From a virus, in the IMG/VR virus record IMGVR_UViG_3300042389_001858, positions 1 to 56,007 of that record: a stretch of 56,007 nt of DNA, one strand, 5' to 3'. Under the pieces are notes generated by a model. That model was not told the origin of the DNA and searched no databases. It saw only the letters and a program-made list of their open reading frames with translations. Positions 31,634-41,510 of this stretch are shown here, in pieces (within the stretch, counting starts at the first letter, position 1; each line of letters starts with the position of its first letter). The translations under genes were made by a program, and so were the position numbers.

Positions 31634-34396
31634 ATGCCCGCGCAATCGCAAATCTCCTCGGGCGGGGCCACGGTGTCGCCAGAGCTTTATTCCGGGCGGG
31701 TGGAGGTGATCAAGGCGAAAATCCTGGTGGACGAAGACAGCTTGCCGATCGCCACCAAGTTCGAGGTGAACAAGCGTTTCAACGGGCAGTATTTCGTGAA
31801 CGCGCGGTTCCGCAAGGCGGGGGCGCTGCCAAATGGGATTTCCTGGACCTCTGATGCCCAAGGGATTCGGTTTTTTGGCGTGCCGCAGCAGACTGGCACT
31901 TTCGAGGCGCTTTTCGAGGGGCCGTATCCGAATAATTTTAAGGGCGTGACGACAGAGGGAAATTATACTGTCGATCAATGCCATCCGCAGAGCCAGCCGG
32001 TGAGTCCTGGGGTGCAGACGGCATTGGTTTTTGGATGGATCGTGCGCTTTGTGGTGACGACCAAGAGCGCGAACAGCGTGAACTTCGGGACGGCTTGGAG
32101 GAATGTGTTGGCGAAGAGAAATCCCGCCTTGACGGCTTATCGGGAGGAGTGGGGTGGCGGTGGGGGCGGAAATTCTTCCGTGCCCTCGGCTCCGCAGAAT
32201 TTGGCAGCGGTTCCGCAGGATGGTGCGGCATTGATCACTTTCAATCTGCCGATCAGTGATGGCGGGTCGCCGATCACGGGCTATCAATATCAGGCCAGTC
32301 TCTCGGATGCACTTGGGCAGTGGACGGCTGGAACATTTGTGCCGCCTTCTGGGGCGACTCAGCCATTGGGAGGGCAGATTCCCGGATTGACCAATGGGCA
32401 ATCTTACACGATTCGTGTGCGCGCGGTGAACGCCGTGGGACCTGGACAGGCTTCGTCCGCGGTGACGGTGGTTCCCTCCGCATCGGTTTTTGCCACGATG
32501 CGGGTGGTAGGTAACGAGCCGTCGCTGGGGGCGTGGTCTATTCAAAATTCGGCGCAAATGGCGCGCCAGGGCGCGCCGGCGGGCTATAACTGGACGGCCG
32601 AGTTGGCGATTGCGGACCCGAACACGGCCAAATTCAAATTCGTGGTGGGCACAAACAATCTTTGGGACGATCCGAATACGCCGTTGGTGGAAAATTGGGG
32701 CGATAACGATCTCCCTGGCGCTAATGGCTACTATATCGGTGATCCGGGTGGTGCGGATATCAATTTCTCTGTGGCGGTCCCGGGCGCGATTGCTGGGCAG
32801 TATCGATTTTCCTTCAACGAGACCACCTATGCATGGACGGTCACGGCGGTGGGAGGTGGTGGGGGCGGTGGGGGCGGATCGAATATCGCGCCGCAAATTC
32901 AAGCGCCGAATCCGTGGTCGGTAAATGTCACCCCGCTGCAGCCATTTTCTTTGACTGTGACCGCGTCAGGCAGCCCTACGCCAACATTCACAGCCACTGG
33001 GCTGCCGACGGGTCTCTCGATTTCTTCGACAGGTGTGATTTCTGGCGCAGTCACCGGCACAAGCGGCACGGCCACGATCACCGCCACCAACTCCGCTGGA
33101 TCGGATTCGCGGGTGATTTCATTTGTTGTCACGGCCGGAATTCCGGCTATTGAAATCAGCTTGGGGGATTTCCCGGGCGGGCAACGAGGATTCCTAAAAA
33201 ATCCTTCCCCTGTGTCTGCGATTTTTGGGCAAGGTGGTATTAATGGGCGGTTCGATATTTGGCATGCCCGCACCTATCCAGGCTATATAGGACCAAGCAA
33301 GGCCTATTGGGAGCATGCGATTGCAATTCCAATTAATTACGCCTTATCGGGCGGAGCGCAGGTCGGGCAAGGCTTGGAGTTTAAGACCGATGCTTTGGGG
33401 AATTCGCCCTGGCGCCAATACGCTCTGCCTGTCGATGTGTTGTCGACTGGAGATTACAGCAGTCCGCTGGCTATTACGGCGCGATCAGGCGATGGGATTC
33501 CATTGGGACTGCTTCCATCCGATCCTGCGACGCCCAATCGCCTAAACGCGGCTTTGAATCCTCGTGGTGATTCTAGATTTAATTGGTGGACGGATGGGTT
33601 TGTCACTTCTGGCAATGCTTTTTGGACGACTGAAATTGATGCCTCGCGCGGCGAGGTGGCGGTCGCTGGCCGGATCGGCAGCAACCAAAGATCGACCGTT
33701 CAGACAGCGCTTACCGGGCCGGGAACGCTGACTTTTTGGTGGAAAATCTCTTCCCAGCCAAACATTGAGCGGATGCGTTTGTTACTCAATGGTGTAGAGA
33801 AATCAACAATCTCTGGTTCGACTAATTGGGCGCAGGGTTCGATCGATATCCCATTCGGGACCAATACAGTGAGATGGGACTACATCAAATCCTTCAGCGG
33901 CGGCACGGGATCCGATTCCGCTTGGTTGGACGATGTTGTCTTCACGCCGACTGGCACCGCCCCGCCCTCCGCGGTCGATGTTGTCGATGCGGAGTTCGTC
34001 ACGCTAAGGAGCGGATCTGTGATTTCGAATCAAATGGTGGTGGATTTGCGTTCTCAAATCACAAGGCCATATATTGTTAGTGTTCTTGATGGCGGTGCGT
34101 CCCCAAATCGGACGCTTGTGATTAATTTCACTCAAGACCCCGTCTTGGATGGATTTGGGAATTCCGCTATTAGATATTATGAGTATTCCACGGATGATGG
34201 TGTCACTTGGCGGGCCGCGTCGAATTATCCGAACGTCTCTCCATTTACCATCGATGAAATTTCCGCGAGGAATGGAGGGCCGCTTGTCGCTGGAGTGCAA
34301 TACCCGATAAAAATACGGACCGCCTTCAGTGCGCCGGTCGCTTCGGCTGTGGTTGTAAGTCGAGCGAGTAACGCTGTCCTTCCGACTTGGGCATGA
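31634..34396 (+). CDS. multidomain tail protein: FnIII, carbohydrate-binding-like and Ig-like, 920 aa
   Basis: Domains in order: beta-rich N-terminus (1-175); fibronectin III (about 182-285; SAPQNLAAVPQDG, SYTIRVRAVNAVGPGQASS); a starch-binding-like module (about 286-400; PSLGAWSIQNS, AKFKFVVGTNNLWDD); a Gly linker; a He_PIG Ig domain (about 415-500; ATGLPTGLSISSTGVISG); and a jelly-roll-like region (about 665-776; TLTFWWKISSQP, SAWLDDVVF). This looks like a receptor- or glycan-binding tail protein. Domain names are from pattern recognition. Confidence 0.7.
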   Translation: MPAQSQISSGGATVSPELYSGRVEVIKAKILVDEDSLPIATKFEVNKRFNGQYFVNARFRKAGALPNGISWTSDAQGIRFFGVPQQTGTFEALFEGPYPNNFKGVTTEGNYTVDQCHPQSQPVSPGVQTALVFGWIVRFVVTTKSANSVNFGTAWRNVLAKRNPALTAYREEWGGGGGGNSSVPSAPQNLAAVPQDGAALITFNLPISDGGSPITGYQYQASLSDALGQWTAGTFVPPSGATQPLGGQIPGLTNGQSYTIRVRAVNAVGPGQASSAVTVVPSASVFATMRVVGNEPSLGAWSIQNSAQMARQGAPAGYNWTAELAIADPNTAKFKFVVGTNNLWDDPNTPLVENWGDNDLPGANGYYIGDPGGADINFSVAVPGAIAGQYRFSFNETTYAWTVTAVGGGGGGGGGSNIAPQIQAPNPWSVNVTPLQPFSLTVTASGSPTPTFTATGLPTGLSISSTGVISGAVTGTSGTATITATNSAGSDSRVISFVVTAGIPAIEISLGDFPGGQRGFLKNPSPVSAIFGQGGINGRFDIWHARTYPGYIGPSKAYWEHAIAIPINYALSGGAQVGQGLEFKTDALGNSPWRQYALPVDVLSTGDYSSPLAITARSGDGIPLGLLPSDPATPNRLNAALNPRGDSRFNWWTDGFVTSGNAFWTTEIDASRGEVAVAGRIGSNQRSTVQTALTGPGTLTFWWKISSQPNIERMRLLLNGVEKSTISGSTNWAQGSIDIPFGTNTVRWDYIKSFSGGTGSDSAWLDDVVFTPTGTAPPSAVDVVDAEFVTLRSGSVISNQMVVDLRSQITRPYIVSVLDGGASPNRTLVINFTQDPVLDGFGNSAIRYYEYSTDDGVTWRAASNYPNVSPFTIDEISARNGGPLVAGVQYPIKIRTAFSAPVASAVVVSRASNAVLPTWA

Positions 34397-34400
34397 GGCG

Positions 34401-34405
34401 TTGAC
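34401..34405 (+). promoter_or_regulatory. TTGAC start-associated motif
   Basis: TTGAC lies 16 nt before ATG 34422. This favours ATG 34422 over the TTG at 34401. Confidence 0.5.
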
Positions 34406-34421
34406 CGCATCGCTGTATCCG

Positions 34422-34766
34422 ATGGCTAGCCGCATTCTCACATTCCGGGTCTACGCGAGAAATGTCGCGGGATTTTCTGCGGAGCGGGATTCGGTGTATG
34501 TGCGGGGGGATTGGGATGGGTATGCGCCGGTTCAGTTATTTGATGCCACGGGCACGGGGATTTACTCGGGCAATGTGGTCGTTCCGGGGGACGCGGGGGC
34601 TGAGGTGCGGTTCAAATATTTTGCGCTGGTAGGGGGGGAGAATCGTTGGGAGCCGGATTTTGATCCCGACGGGGATCGAGTCTACAGGCTCGGGCCAAGT
34701 GATGTGCCGACTTTTGCATCGCAGCAGCCTCACATTTTCGGCACGCTCGATCCGATCGCGCCGTAG
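34422..34766 (+). pseudogene. 5' part of a tail gene broken by a 134-bp tandem duplication
   Basis: Reads MASRILTFRVYARNVAGFSA and a carbohydrate-binding-like module (VYVRGDWDGYAPVQLFDATG), then stops just after IFGTLDPIAP because the 134-bp duplication shifts the frame. Removing one copy joins it in frame with the ORF ending at 36112, giving one protein of about 518 residues. As it stands it would make a 114-residue fragment. Confidence 0.75.
34629..34763. repeat. 134-bp tandem duplication, copy 1
   Basis: This stretch and 34763-34897 are identical, with period 134 bp; the shared G at 34763 makes the border ambiguous by one base. 134 is not a multiple of three, so the duplication shifts the frame by two. 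Confidence 0.97.
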
Positions 34767-34897
34767 GGGGGGAGAATCGTTGGGAGCCGGATTTTGATCC
34801 CGACGGGGATCGAGTCTACAGGCTCGGGCCAAGTGATGTGCCGACTTTTGCATCGCAGCAGCCTCACATTTTCGGCACGCTCGATCCGATCGCGCCG
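34763..34897. repeat. 134-bp tandem duplication, copy 2
   Basis: Perfect second copy. After it the original sequence continues as CAGGGGGTGCGC. The lack of any mismatch means a very recent event or an assembly error. Confidence 0.97.
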
Positions 34898-36112
34898 CAG
34901 GGGGTGCGCACGGGGGAGAAGGCGGTGTTTTTGCCGATTTCGCGGTCCACTGGTGCCGCCGCGCCGTGCCATGGGTGGTTTTTCCAGAATTTTGTGGCCT
35001 GGGACGGCAATGGCGGCATCGATGAGGCAGGGGTGGTGTATTCGCGATCGCCTATATCTGACGATGGGATTTCCGTTTCGGGAACCCAAGATATTATCTG
35101 GCATTCCCAGCCGCCTCTGGCCGATCAAATTAAAGATGTTCACGGAATCTATTACCCTTATGGAGAATTTAATGGAAAGCCTAGATATAAAAGCGCAAAT
35201 GGTTGCATAATCGTTTTTATAATAACTCAAAACGATATCAACCTCGGCTTCCCGGGAGCTTGGCAAATATTGGCTAATGAGACAGGCGTTTTTGACGATG
35301 ACCCCAATGGCGCGGCCGATACTCATAATTCAATTTATTCTGAATTTCCAAATCATAGCAATGCGCCCACGCCTGATTTAGTAACGAATTGGCTTCCAAA
35401 TTCAGCGAATCTGCTGGGAAGCACTATTCCCTCTGCCATATCCGTTACAATTTCTGGGGGCAATGTTCTTCTCGTTGGACTGAATACTAATCTTTCGCGT
35501 GCCCGCTCCCTTCAAATTGGGGTTGGTGAATTCGCCGCCGCGAATCCCTCGCCGGGGGCTGGGTATGTGTTTGGCGGAGTGGCGGCGGGCGGACTCTTTC
35601 AGCCGGGCGTGATTTATTATCGGGCGTATGCTGAAAACGAGGCGGGCATTTCGTATGGGGAACAGCGCCAGACGATCGTTCCGGCGGACGCGCTGCGCGA
35701 GTGGCGGAGTGTTTATGCGGAAGCGGATTTTTTCGCGGCAGAGGATTCCACAGCTATGCAAAAGGGGGTGGCCCTGGCCTGGCAGGAGGCTCAAGGCGCG
35801 ACGGGAGAGTGGGAGTGGGAGATTCATCGCTTCGAGTCCTCGCAAGTGGATCAAAATCCCGCGCAGGGGCATCGGATTCTCGCGTCTTTTCCAGATTCTG
35901 GGGCGGTGAGGAACGGAACTCAGCGCTCGTATTTGGATCGCTCAGTGTTCCCTGGGTGGTCGTATTTGTATCTGATTGGGATTCGCGATTCCCAAGGCTT
36001 GCAGGCCTGCCGAGCGGCTTGGGTAAACATTAGTTACTGGGCGCAGCCGGGCGTGCCGGCATTCACGGCGCAATCGCAGACGCCTTATAGCGTGACAATC
36101 CAACTCGCATGA
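34838..36112 (+). pseudogene. 3' part of the duplicated/frameshifted tail gene
   Basis: The first ATG in this frame is 34838, inside the second repeat copy. It encodes 424 residues with beta-rich fibre-like sequence (GWFFQNFVAWDGNGGIDEAG, YYRAYAENEAGISYGEQRQT, an FnIII-like strand pattern) and ends TPYSVTIQLA. It is the continuation of the ORF starting at 34422. It might be translated alone from an internal start, but it has no TTGAC or SD. The stop overlaps the next start. Confidence 0.75.
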
Positions 36113-39100
36113 TTACTCCTGGGCAGATATTGACGGGGAAGGTGGGTGAGAGTTTTTCGGCGACGCCTGCCCACACAGGGACGATTAATTCTTGGGCCTT
36201 GGCAAGCGGGAGCACTTTGCCCGCTGGGTTGTCGCTGAACAGAACGAGCGGATTGATTTCCGGAACCCCGACCCAAATCAGCAGCGGATACTCTGTGGGA
36301 ATTGAATATCCGCAGAAATTTATTAAATTTGCAGCGGGACAGAGACACTCGCTCGGGCTGAAAAGCGACGGCACTGTTGTTGCTTGGGGCGCGAGCGGGG
36401 AAGCAGTGCTTCAGGTTCCTGCAGGGCTTTCGGGAGTGACTGCCATCGCGTCCACCTGGGTTAACGCGCTCGCGCTAAAGAGTGACGGCACTGTTGTTTC
36501 TTGGGGGGGGATGGGTTCGGCTAATGAACTGGCGGTTCCCGCCAATCTTTCGGGGGTGATTGCTATTTCGTCGGGATATTCACATTCGCTCGCGCTGAAA
36601 AACAACGGCACCGTTGTTGCTTGGGGCAATAATAATCAAGGTCAAACAGCGGTTCCTTCCGGGCTTTCGGGAGTGGCGGCTATTGCGGCGGGGGAAAGTT
36701 TTTCGCTCGCGCTGAAAAGCAACGGCACCGTTGTTGCCTGGGGTCGTAATCTCGAAGGCCAAACGGCGGTTCCTTCCGGGCTTTCGGGGGTGACGGCTAT
36801 TGCGGCTGGAGTGTATCACTCGCTTGCACTGAAGAGCAATGGCACGGTTGTTTCCTGGGGTATGTCATCGGGGACTGTCCTTGAGAGTTCTCCCGCAGTC
36901 CCTGTCGGGCTTTCCGGGGTGGTTGCTATTGCGGCAGGGCAAAAATACTCGCTCGCGCTGAAAAATGACGGCACCGTTGTTCATTGGGGGATGCCCCCGG
37001 AATGGCTGCCTTCCTCCGATCTTTCGGGTGTCACTGCTCTTTTTGGGGGGCCGCAACATATATTCGCGCTAAAAAATGACGAAACAGCTATTGTGTGGGG
37101 GATGCCATATTGGGGCGGCGGCCTCTTCTTGCCGCCATGGCTGTCAATCGCCCGGGCCGTTACCAGCGTGAATTTCACCATTAACCCAGGCGCGCCGATC
37201 ATCACGGCCAATCAATCCTTTTCCGGAAAAGTGGGAACGGCTTTCTCCGCCACGCCAACCCTCGCAGACCCCACGAACCGCCCGGCTACGGGCTGGGCCG
37301 CCACAGGATTGCCTGCGGGGCTCTCGATCAATGCCTCCACGGGGGCGATCACGGGAACTCCTCAGGATAGCGGAACTTCCACCATTACGCTCACGGCCAC
37401 GGGATCCGGTGGGGCGGATACCGAGACAATTACGATTGCCATCGCGGTAGGGCCTCCAAAAATTCTTTGGCCAACGCCTCCCCGGTTCACGGCAAAAGTT
37501 GGCGAACAATTTTCGGCAACAATTTTGCTGGATGACCCGCTAAATCGACCAGCTACATCTTTTGTGTGGTGGCCCAGAGGGTTGGAATATTTAGGTTTTT
37601 CTTTGAGCAATTCGGGTCAAATTAGTGGAACGCCGACATCGCGAGGTTCGTTTACTACATCATTTCGCGCTATTGGTCCTGGAGGCAGCAGTGGCGCGCT
37701 TGATCCTGATGAAACTCCTAGATCTTGGTCCAATGGATATGATGGATCGCATGATAACTTTGTTTGGGTGACTTTCACGATCGCCGCAGGCGTGCCGATC
37801 ATCACGGCGAATCAATCCGCGCAGGGCGTTGTGAATTTTGCATTTGCAAAAACCTTTAGCCTCGTCGATGCAGCCAATCGTCCGGCATCGAGTTGGGCCG
37901 TCACGGGATTGCCGCCGGGGCTTTCGATCAGTGCATCCACGGGTGCGATCACCGGCACGCCTGGCGCTGCGGGATCTTACCAAATCTTTCTCACCGCGAC
38001 AGGCGAGGGGGGCGTTTCGGCCACCACGGCTGCCACGATCACGATCTCCGCGGGCGCGCCGATCATCGATCCAGGGCAATCCTTCGCGGGCAAGGTGGGG
38101 GTGGCGTTTCCTGCCGTGCGCCCGACGATTCAAGATGCTACGAACCGAGCGCCTTCCGCGTGGGCTATCGGCGCCGGTTCTTCTTTGCCCGCGGGCCTTC
38201 AGATCAATTCGGATTCCGGAGTGATCAGCGGCACGCCTTTGGCGGTGGGGACATTCAGTGTGAATGTCCGCGCCTCGAATTCGAATGGGTTCAGCGAGGT
38301 GGCAGTGGGATTCACAATTACTCCCGGCGCGCCGATTTTGCTGGGTGAAACGATCAATGCCACTGCGGGATCGCAAATTTCAAGATTTGTCGGGCGGGCG
38401 GATGTGGTGAATCGCCCGATTACTTCATTCAGTGCCTCGGGGTTGCCTGCATGGCTTTCACTAGATGCGGCGTCTGGTCGGTTGTCCGGAGTTGCTGGGG
38501 GTAGTGGGGTTTCTCTTTTCACGGTTACGGCCACGGGGCCTGGCGGCACCAACACGGCTACTATCACGATCAATGTGGGGGTGGGGGTGGGGTATTACGA
38601 GGTGCGCAATGCCGAAACGGGGGTGATCTACCTGCGCACCGCGCAAAGCGACTTCGTGATCTCGAATCTCGAGCCTGCCACCACCTATAACCTCGAAATC
38701 CGTGCCTACAACGGCGGGGGGCCATCCGCGCCGCAGGTCCTGCAAGTCACGACTCTGCCGCTTGCCGGCAGGCCGGCATCCTCGGATCGCATTCGCCTGT
38801 TGCCCGTGTCGGAAAAATTCACCTCCAGTAGCGATTCGAAGTCTCTGCCGCCTTCTGTCTCTTCCGCAGATGCCTTCATGAAGAATCTCTGGGTGAAGAA
38901 AACCGCTCAGGCCACGGCGCAGTTCAACACCAACGCAGCTGCCTTCAATGGACAATTTGTTCGCGGCGAGGATATCGTGGATATGGATTGGGTGCTGGAT
39001 GGGTTGCCTGCCGCTCAATACGATCGGTCCCAAGAAAAAGTCCTGCTCACCGAAGGCGTGACAGCCTCGATTTTGCGATACGATAGTGCGAATTTCGCCG

Positions 39101-39507
39101 CGGCCTACGGCGGCGAATATATCGACGGGCAGATTCGGCAGACGATCCTCCATGCACGCATTAACACTACCGATGCCCGCCCGGGCGAGTGGATCACCGA
39201 AGCCTTCTTGCTTCCGGGGGCGGCTTTTAGGTTGCGGGTCTTATTCTACACAAACATGTTCAATACCATCCTCCGCCTCGGGGGGCCGACTCTCCACTAT
39301 GCCACCTACAAGGTGCCGCATACCTTCGAGGCTCAGGAGGCCCGAAGCGGGCGGGGGCTGACGCAGCTCGTGAACGGTGACGGGGCGCAGACCTTTGTGC
39401 GCACTTTAATTGACTGTGGCGAGGAGGAGCATGTGGTTTTCGCCATTAAAAACCCAGGGGGGATGCAGGAGACGCAGACCTCTCTAATCGTAGTCGCTGA
39501 GCGATGA
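36109..39507 (+). CDS. RCC1-like beta-propeller plus Ig-repeat tail protein, 1132 aa
   Basis: Residues about 73-347 contain seven RCC1-type repeats with the consensus AxGxxHSLALKxDGTVVxWG and about 40-residue spacing, enough for a complete seven-bladed propeller. On both sides lie He_PIG-like Ig domains: one before (AGLSLNRTSGLISGTPT) and about five after (e.g. TGLPAGLSINASTGAITGTP). A short FnIII-like segment (about 825-885) and a conserved-looking C-terminal domain (about 920-1132; WVLDGLPAAQYDRS, FLLPGAAFRLRVLFYTNMF) follow. Known: RCC1 propellers bind proteins or chromatin. Inference: an extended adhesive tail protein. Starts in an ATGA overlap. Confidence 0.8.
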   Translation: MITPGQILTGKVGESFSATPAHTGTINSWALASGSTLPAGLSLNRTSGLISGTPTQISSGYSVGIEYPQKFIKFAAGQRHSLGLKSDGTVVAWGASGEAVLQVPAGLSGVTAIASTWVNALALKSDGTVVSWGGMGSANELAVPANLSGVIAISSGYSHSLALKNNGTVVAWGNNNQGQTAVPSGLSGVAAIAAGESFSLALKSNGTVVAWGRNLEGQTAVPSGLSGVTAIAAGVYHSLALKSNGTVVSWGMSSGTVLESSPAVPVGLSGVVAIAAGQKYSLALKNDGTVVHWGMPPEWLPSSDLSGVTALFGGPQHIFALKNDETAIVWGMPYWGGGLFLPPWLSIARAVTSVNFTINPGAPIITANQSFSGKVGTAFSATPTLADPTNRPATGWAATGLPAGLSINASTGAITGTPQDSGTSTITLTATGSGGADTETITIAIAVGPPKILWPTPPRFTAKVGEQFSATILLDDPLNRPATSFVWWPRGLEYLGFSLSNSGQISGTPTSRGSFTTSFRAIGPGGSSGALDPDETPRSWSNGYDGSHDNFVWVTFTIAAGVPIITANQSAQGVVNFAFAKTFSLVDAANRPASSWAVTGLPPGLSISASTGAITGTPGAAGSYQIFLTATGEGGVSATTAATITISAGAPIIDPGQSFAGKVGVAFPAVRPTIQDATNRAPSAWAIGAGSSLPAGLQINSDSGVISGTPLAVGTFSVNVRASNSNGFSEVAVGFTITPGAPILLGETINATAGSQISRFVGRADVVNRPITSFSASGLPAWLSLDAASGRLSGVAGGSGVSLFTVTATGPGGTNTATITINVGVGVGYYEVRNAETGVIYLRTAQSDFVISNLEPATTYNLEIRAYNGGGPSAPQVLQVTTLPLAGRPASSDRIRLLPVSEKFTSSSDSKSLPPSVSSADAFMKNLWVKKTAQATAQFNTNAAAFNGQFVRGEDIVDMDWVLDGLPAAQYDRSQEKVLLTEGVTASILRYDSANFAAAYGGEYIDGQIRQTILHARINTTDARPGEWITEAFLLPGAAFRLRVLFYTNMFNTILRLGGPTLHYATYKVPHTFEAQEARSGRGLTQLVNGDGAQTFVRTLIDCGEEEHVVFAIKNPGGMQETQTSLIVVAER

Positions 39508-40718
39508 GTGCCTGTTGTCACATCCAGAGACTTGAGACGAATTGCCCGCAGATTCCTACGCAGGACCCCGGTGGCGGCACGGTGACGCCGGTGCCGCCCA
39601 CGGTGGATCAGGGACTGTGGTTCGAGTGCGCGCTGTCTTCCTGCCATCCGGGCGTCGGGTTTGTGCGGCTCTATAATTCCGGAGGAACGCTTCTCTATTC
39701 AGGCTGCCCGAGCGGCAGGCCGCGCACCTATGTGGCGTTCAATGCGGGCCTGCTGGATTATGGTTCGTATGTCCATGTGGATTATGCTAGATCGGGAGGG
39801 GGGCTGCAGTCGCCTTGCTACGGGGGTCATCAATGCGACGGGGCGCAATTTAAAGTAGGCCTTGGGAAATCCCAGATTGGCGTTGCGGATTTGAACAATG
39901 GAGCGAGCGGTGGCGAGCGTTTCAACCGCCTCTCGATCCCGAACGGGATTATCGATGCCTATCTTGCAGGCCTCAACCCCGGCACCGGCCCGGCCCCGGT
40001 CTCGCCCACGGGGCTTACCGCCACATACATGACCCAGCAGAAGATCGTCCTCATCTGGAACGATCTCTCCACGAACGAAACCGGTTATCAAGTCCAGCGT
40101 CTTGTCGAGGGGGGGCAATGGCAAACCCTCGCCACCACGCCTGCCAACACCAGCATCTACAAAGACGAGGCGCCTCCCAATACCATCGCCTTCGGCTACG
40201 GCAAGAAATACTCCTACCGTGTCCGCGCCGCTCAGGGCACCACCTTTTCCGACTTCACCACCATCGCCGAAGTCACCACCCCGCTCCCGCCCGACCCCTC
40301 TCGCCGCCAGGTCTGCTTCGTGGAGGTCGATACCTGCAATCTCTGGACCGAAGTAATTCCAAATGCCGTAGCCGCCGTGAACTATGTCCCTGTGGGCTTC
40401 AAGATCGCTACCCTCCCCGCGGGGAAATCTTTCCGCATCGCTCTCATCAACTACGCCTCCCGAGGCAGCGCCTCCGTCTCCGCCGGATCCATCCTCGAAG
40501 TTCGTCGCGCCGGGGCCATCCTCGCCAGCTACCCTCTCTCCATCGTCTCCACTAGCAGCGACCTCTCGCCGTTTCCCTTTGATAGCCGCTCCATTGATGG
40601 AAACCCCTTCGTTATCCAAAACTCCTGGGGCACCGATGTTGATATCGTCGCTGCCGGGGGCGCTCCCGGCTTCCCTGGCATCTACTTCGATGACAGCGCT
40701 GCCTACCAGATTGTATGA
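39504..40718 (+). CDS. Cys-rich tail protein with FnIII domain, 404 aa
   Basis: N-terminal Cys-rich part (MSACCHIQRLETNCPQ, FECALSSCHPG, GGHQCDG), a fibronectin III domain at about 166-262 (SPTGLTATYMTQQKIVLIWN, YSYRVRAAQGTTFSDF), then a beta domain. Probably a tail fibre or tip protein. ATGA overlaps on both sides. Confidence 0.65.
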   Translation: MSACCHIQRLETNCPQIPTQDPGGGTVTPVPPTVDQGLWFECALSSCHPGVGFVRLYNSGGTLLYSGCPSGRPRTYVAFNAGLLDYGSYVHVDYARSGGGLQSPCYGGHQCDGAQFKVGLGKSQIGVADLNNGASGGERFNRLSIPNGIIDAYLAGLNPGTGPAPVSPTGLTATYMTQQKIVLIWNDLSTNETGYQVQRLVEGGQWQTLATTPANTSIYKDEAPPNTIAFGYGKKYSYRVRAAQGTTFSDFTTIAEVTTPLPPDPSRRQVCFVEVDTCNLWTEVIPNAVAAVNYVPVGFKIATLPAGKSFRIALINYASRGSASVSAGSILEVRRAGAILASYPLSIVSTSSDLSPFPFDSRSIDGNPFVIQNSWGTDVDIVAAGGAPGFPGIYFDDSAAYQIV

Positions 40719-40978
40719 GAAGTCTCCTCGCCAAAGCCTACTCCGCCAGCCAGGAAGTCGGCACTTGGGCCGCCCATGGCTTCCCGCTTGCGGAAAGGGA
40801 ATCCCGCCTCGCCATCTGCCGCGCCTGCGAGCAATTTGAGGCGGATCACTGCAAGCTCTGCGGTTGTTATATGCCCGCCAAAGCCGCCCTTGCGACCGCC
40901 TGCTGCCCCGCGGGCAAATGGCACGGCATCCCCATGCAGCAAAACGCCCCTGCCGCCCGCTCCTGCGGCTGCCGCTGA
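40715..40978 (+). CDS. small zinc-ribbon-like protein, 87 aa
   Basis: Cys pattern CRAC...HCKLCGCYMPAK...ACCPAGKW fits a small metal-binding protein often seen near tail genes in phages. The C-terminus adds another Cys pair (SCGCR). Role unknown. Coupled to the previous gene by ATGA. Confidence 0.65.
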   Translation: MRSLLAKAYSASQEVGTWAAHGFPLAERESRLAICRACEQFEADHCKLCGCYMPAKAALATACCPAGKWHGIPMQQNAPAARSCGCR

Positions 40979-40982
40979 AGGG

Positions 40983-40987
40983 TTGAC
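40983..40987 (+). promoter_or_regulatory. TTGAC start-associated motif
   Basis: TTGAC lies 17 nt before ATG 41005. Confidence 0.55.
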
Positions 40988-41004
40988 GCCTCCCGCTCGT
41001 GGGT

Positions 41005-41478
41005 ATGCGCCTCTTCGTGGATCTCGACACTCTGGTTGTTTCCGACTACCAGAACGCCGCTCTTTCCGCGATCACCGCTCGCCGCTCCGATCGCTTTCCC
41101 GTTCATGTCCGTTTTCAGAGAGGTGGCGTTGTGCAGGAGCTTCCATATGGGGCTACTGGCAAAATTGTGCTTAAAAAAATCTCCGACTTCTCCGGGTATC
41201 CCGTGGCCTGGTCCCCGGGGTGGCGCAAGCTCGGTTACGGCACCGGGTCTTATTACGCCTTCCAGCTCGATCTCTTCACCCGCCAGGTCGTGGATCAATT
41301 CCTTTCCCTTCAGGGCGAACTTCCCTCCATCGCCCTCGCTATGGAGATTCAGTGGGGATACCGCGGAACCCGCCGCGCCAGTCGGGCCGTCCCTTTCACC
41401 ATCGAGAACGATTATGTGCGCCTCGAGGATGCGGAGGAGCCTCCCGAGCCGATCGAGGTGCCTCCTCCCGCTCCCTGA
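41005..41478 (+). CDS. receptor-binding region protein, paralogue 1, 157 aa
   Basis: Beta-rich; shares with the next gene R.D.FPV.VRF, then a YGATGKI/PAGATGRL strand, SIALAMEIQW.Y and a late IENDYVRL/IVANDYIRD. The plan resembles N-terminal domains that join receptor-binding proteins to the tail tip (BppU-like). A Pro-rich end follows. ATG 41005 is chosen over an in-frame GTG at 40999 because of TTGAC spacing. Confidence 0.6.
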   Translation: MRLFVDLDTLVVSDYQNAALSAITARRSDRFPVHVRFQRGGVVQELPYGATGKIVLKKISDFSGYPVAWSPGWRKLGYGTGSYYAFQLDLFTRQVVDQFLSLQGELPSIALAMEIQWGYRGTRRASRAVPFTIENDYVRLEDAEEPPEPIEVPPPAP

Positions 41479-41488
41479 AAAGGAAAAG

Positions 41489-41493
41489 TTGAC
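41489..41493 (+). promoter_or_regulatory. TTGAC start-associated motif
   Basis: TTGAC lies 17 nt before ATG 41511. A GGAGG is also present but only 3 nt from the ATG, too near for normal use. Confidence 0.55.
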
Positions 41494-41510
41494 GCCTGCC
41501 CTTGGAGGCG

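Noticed and set aside
39699-41030. 443-codon minus-strand ORF across tail genes
   Set aside because: It crosses two coupled plus-strand genes with recognised FnIII and zinc-ribbon patterns and has no domain of its own.
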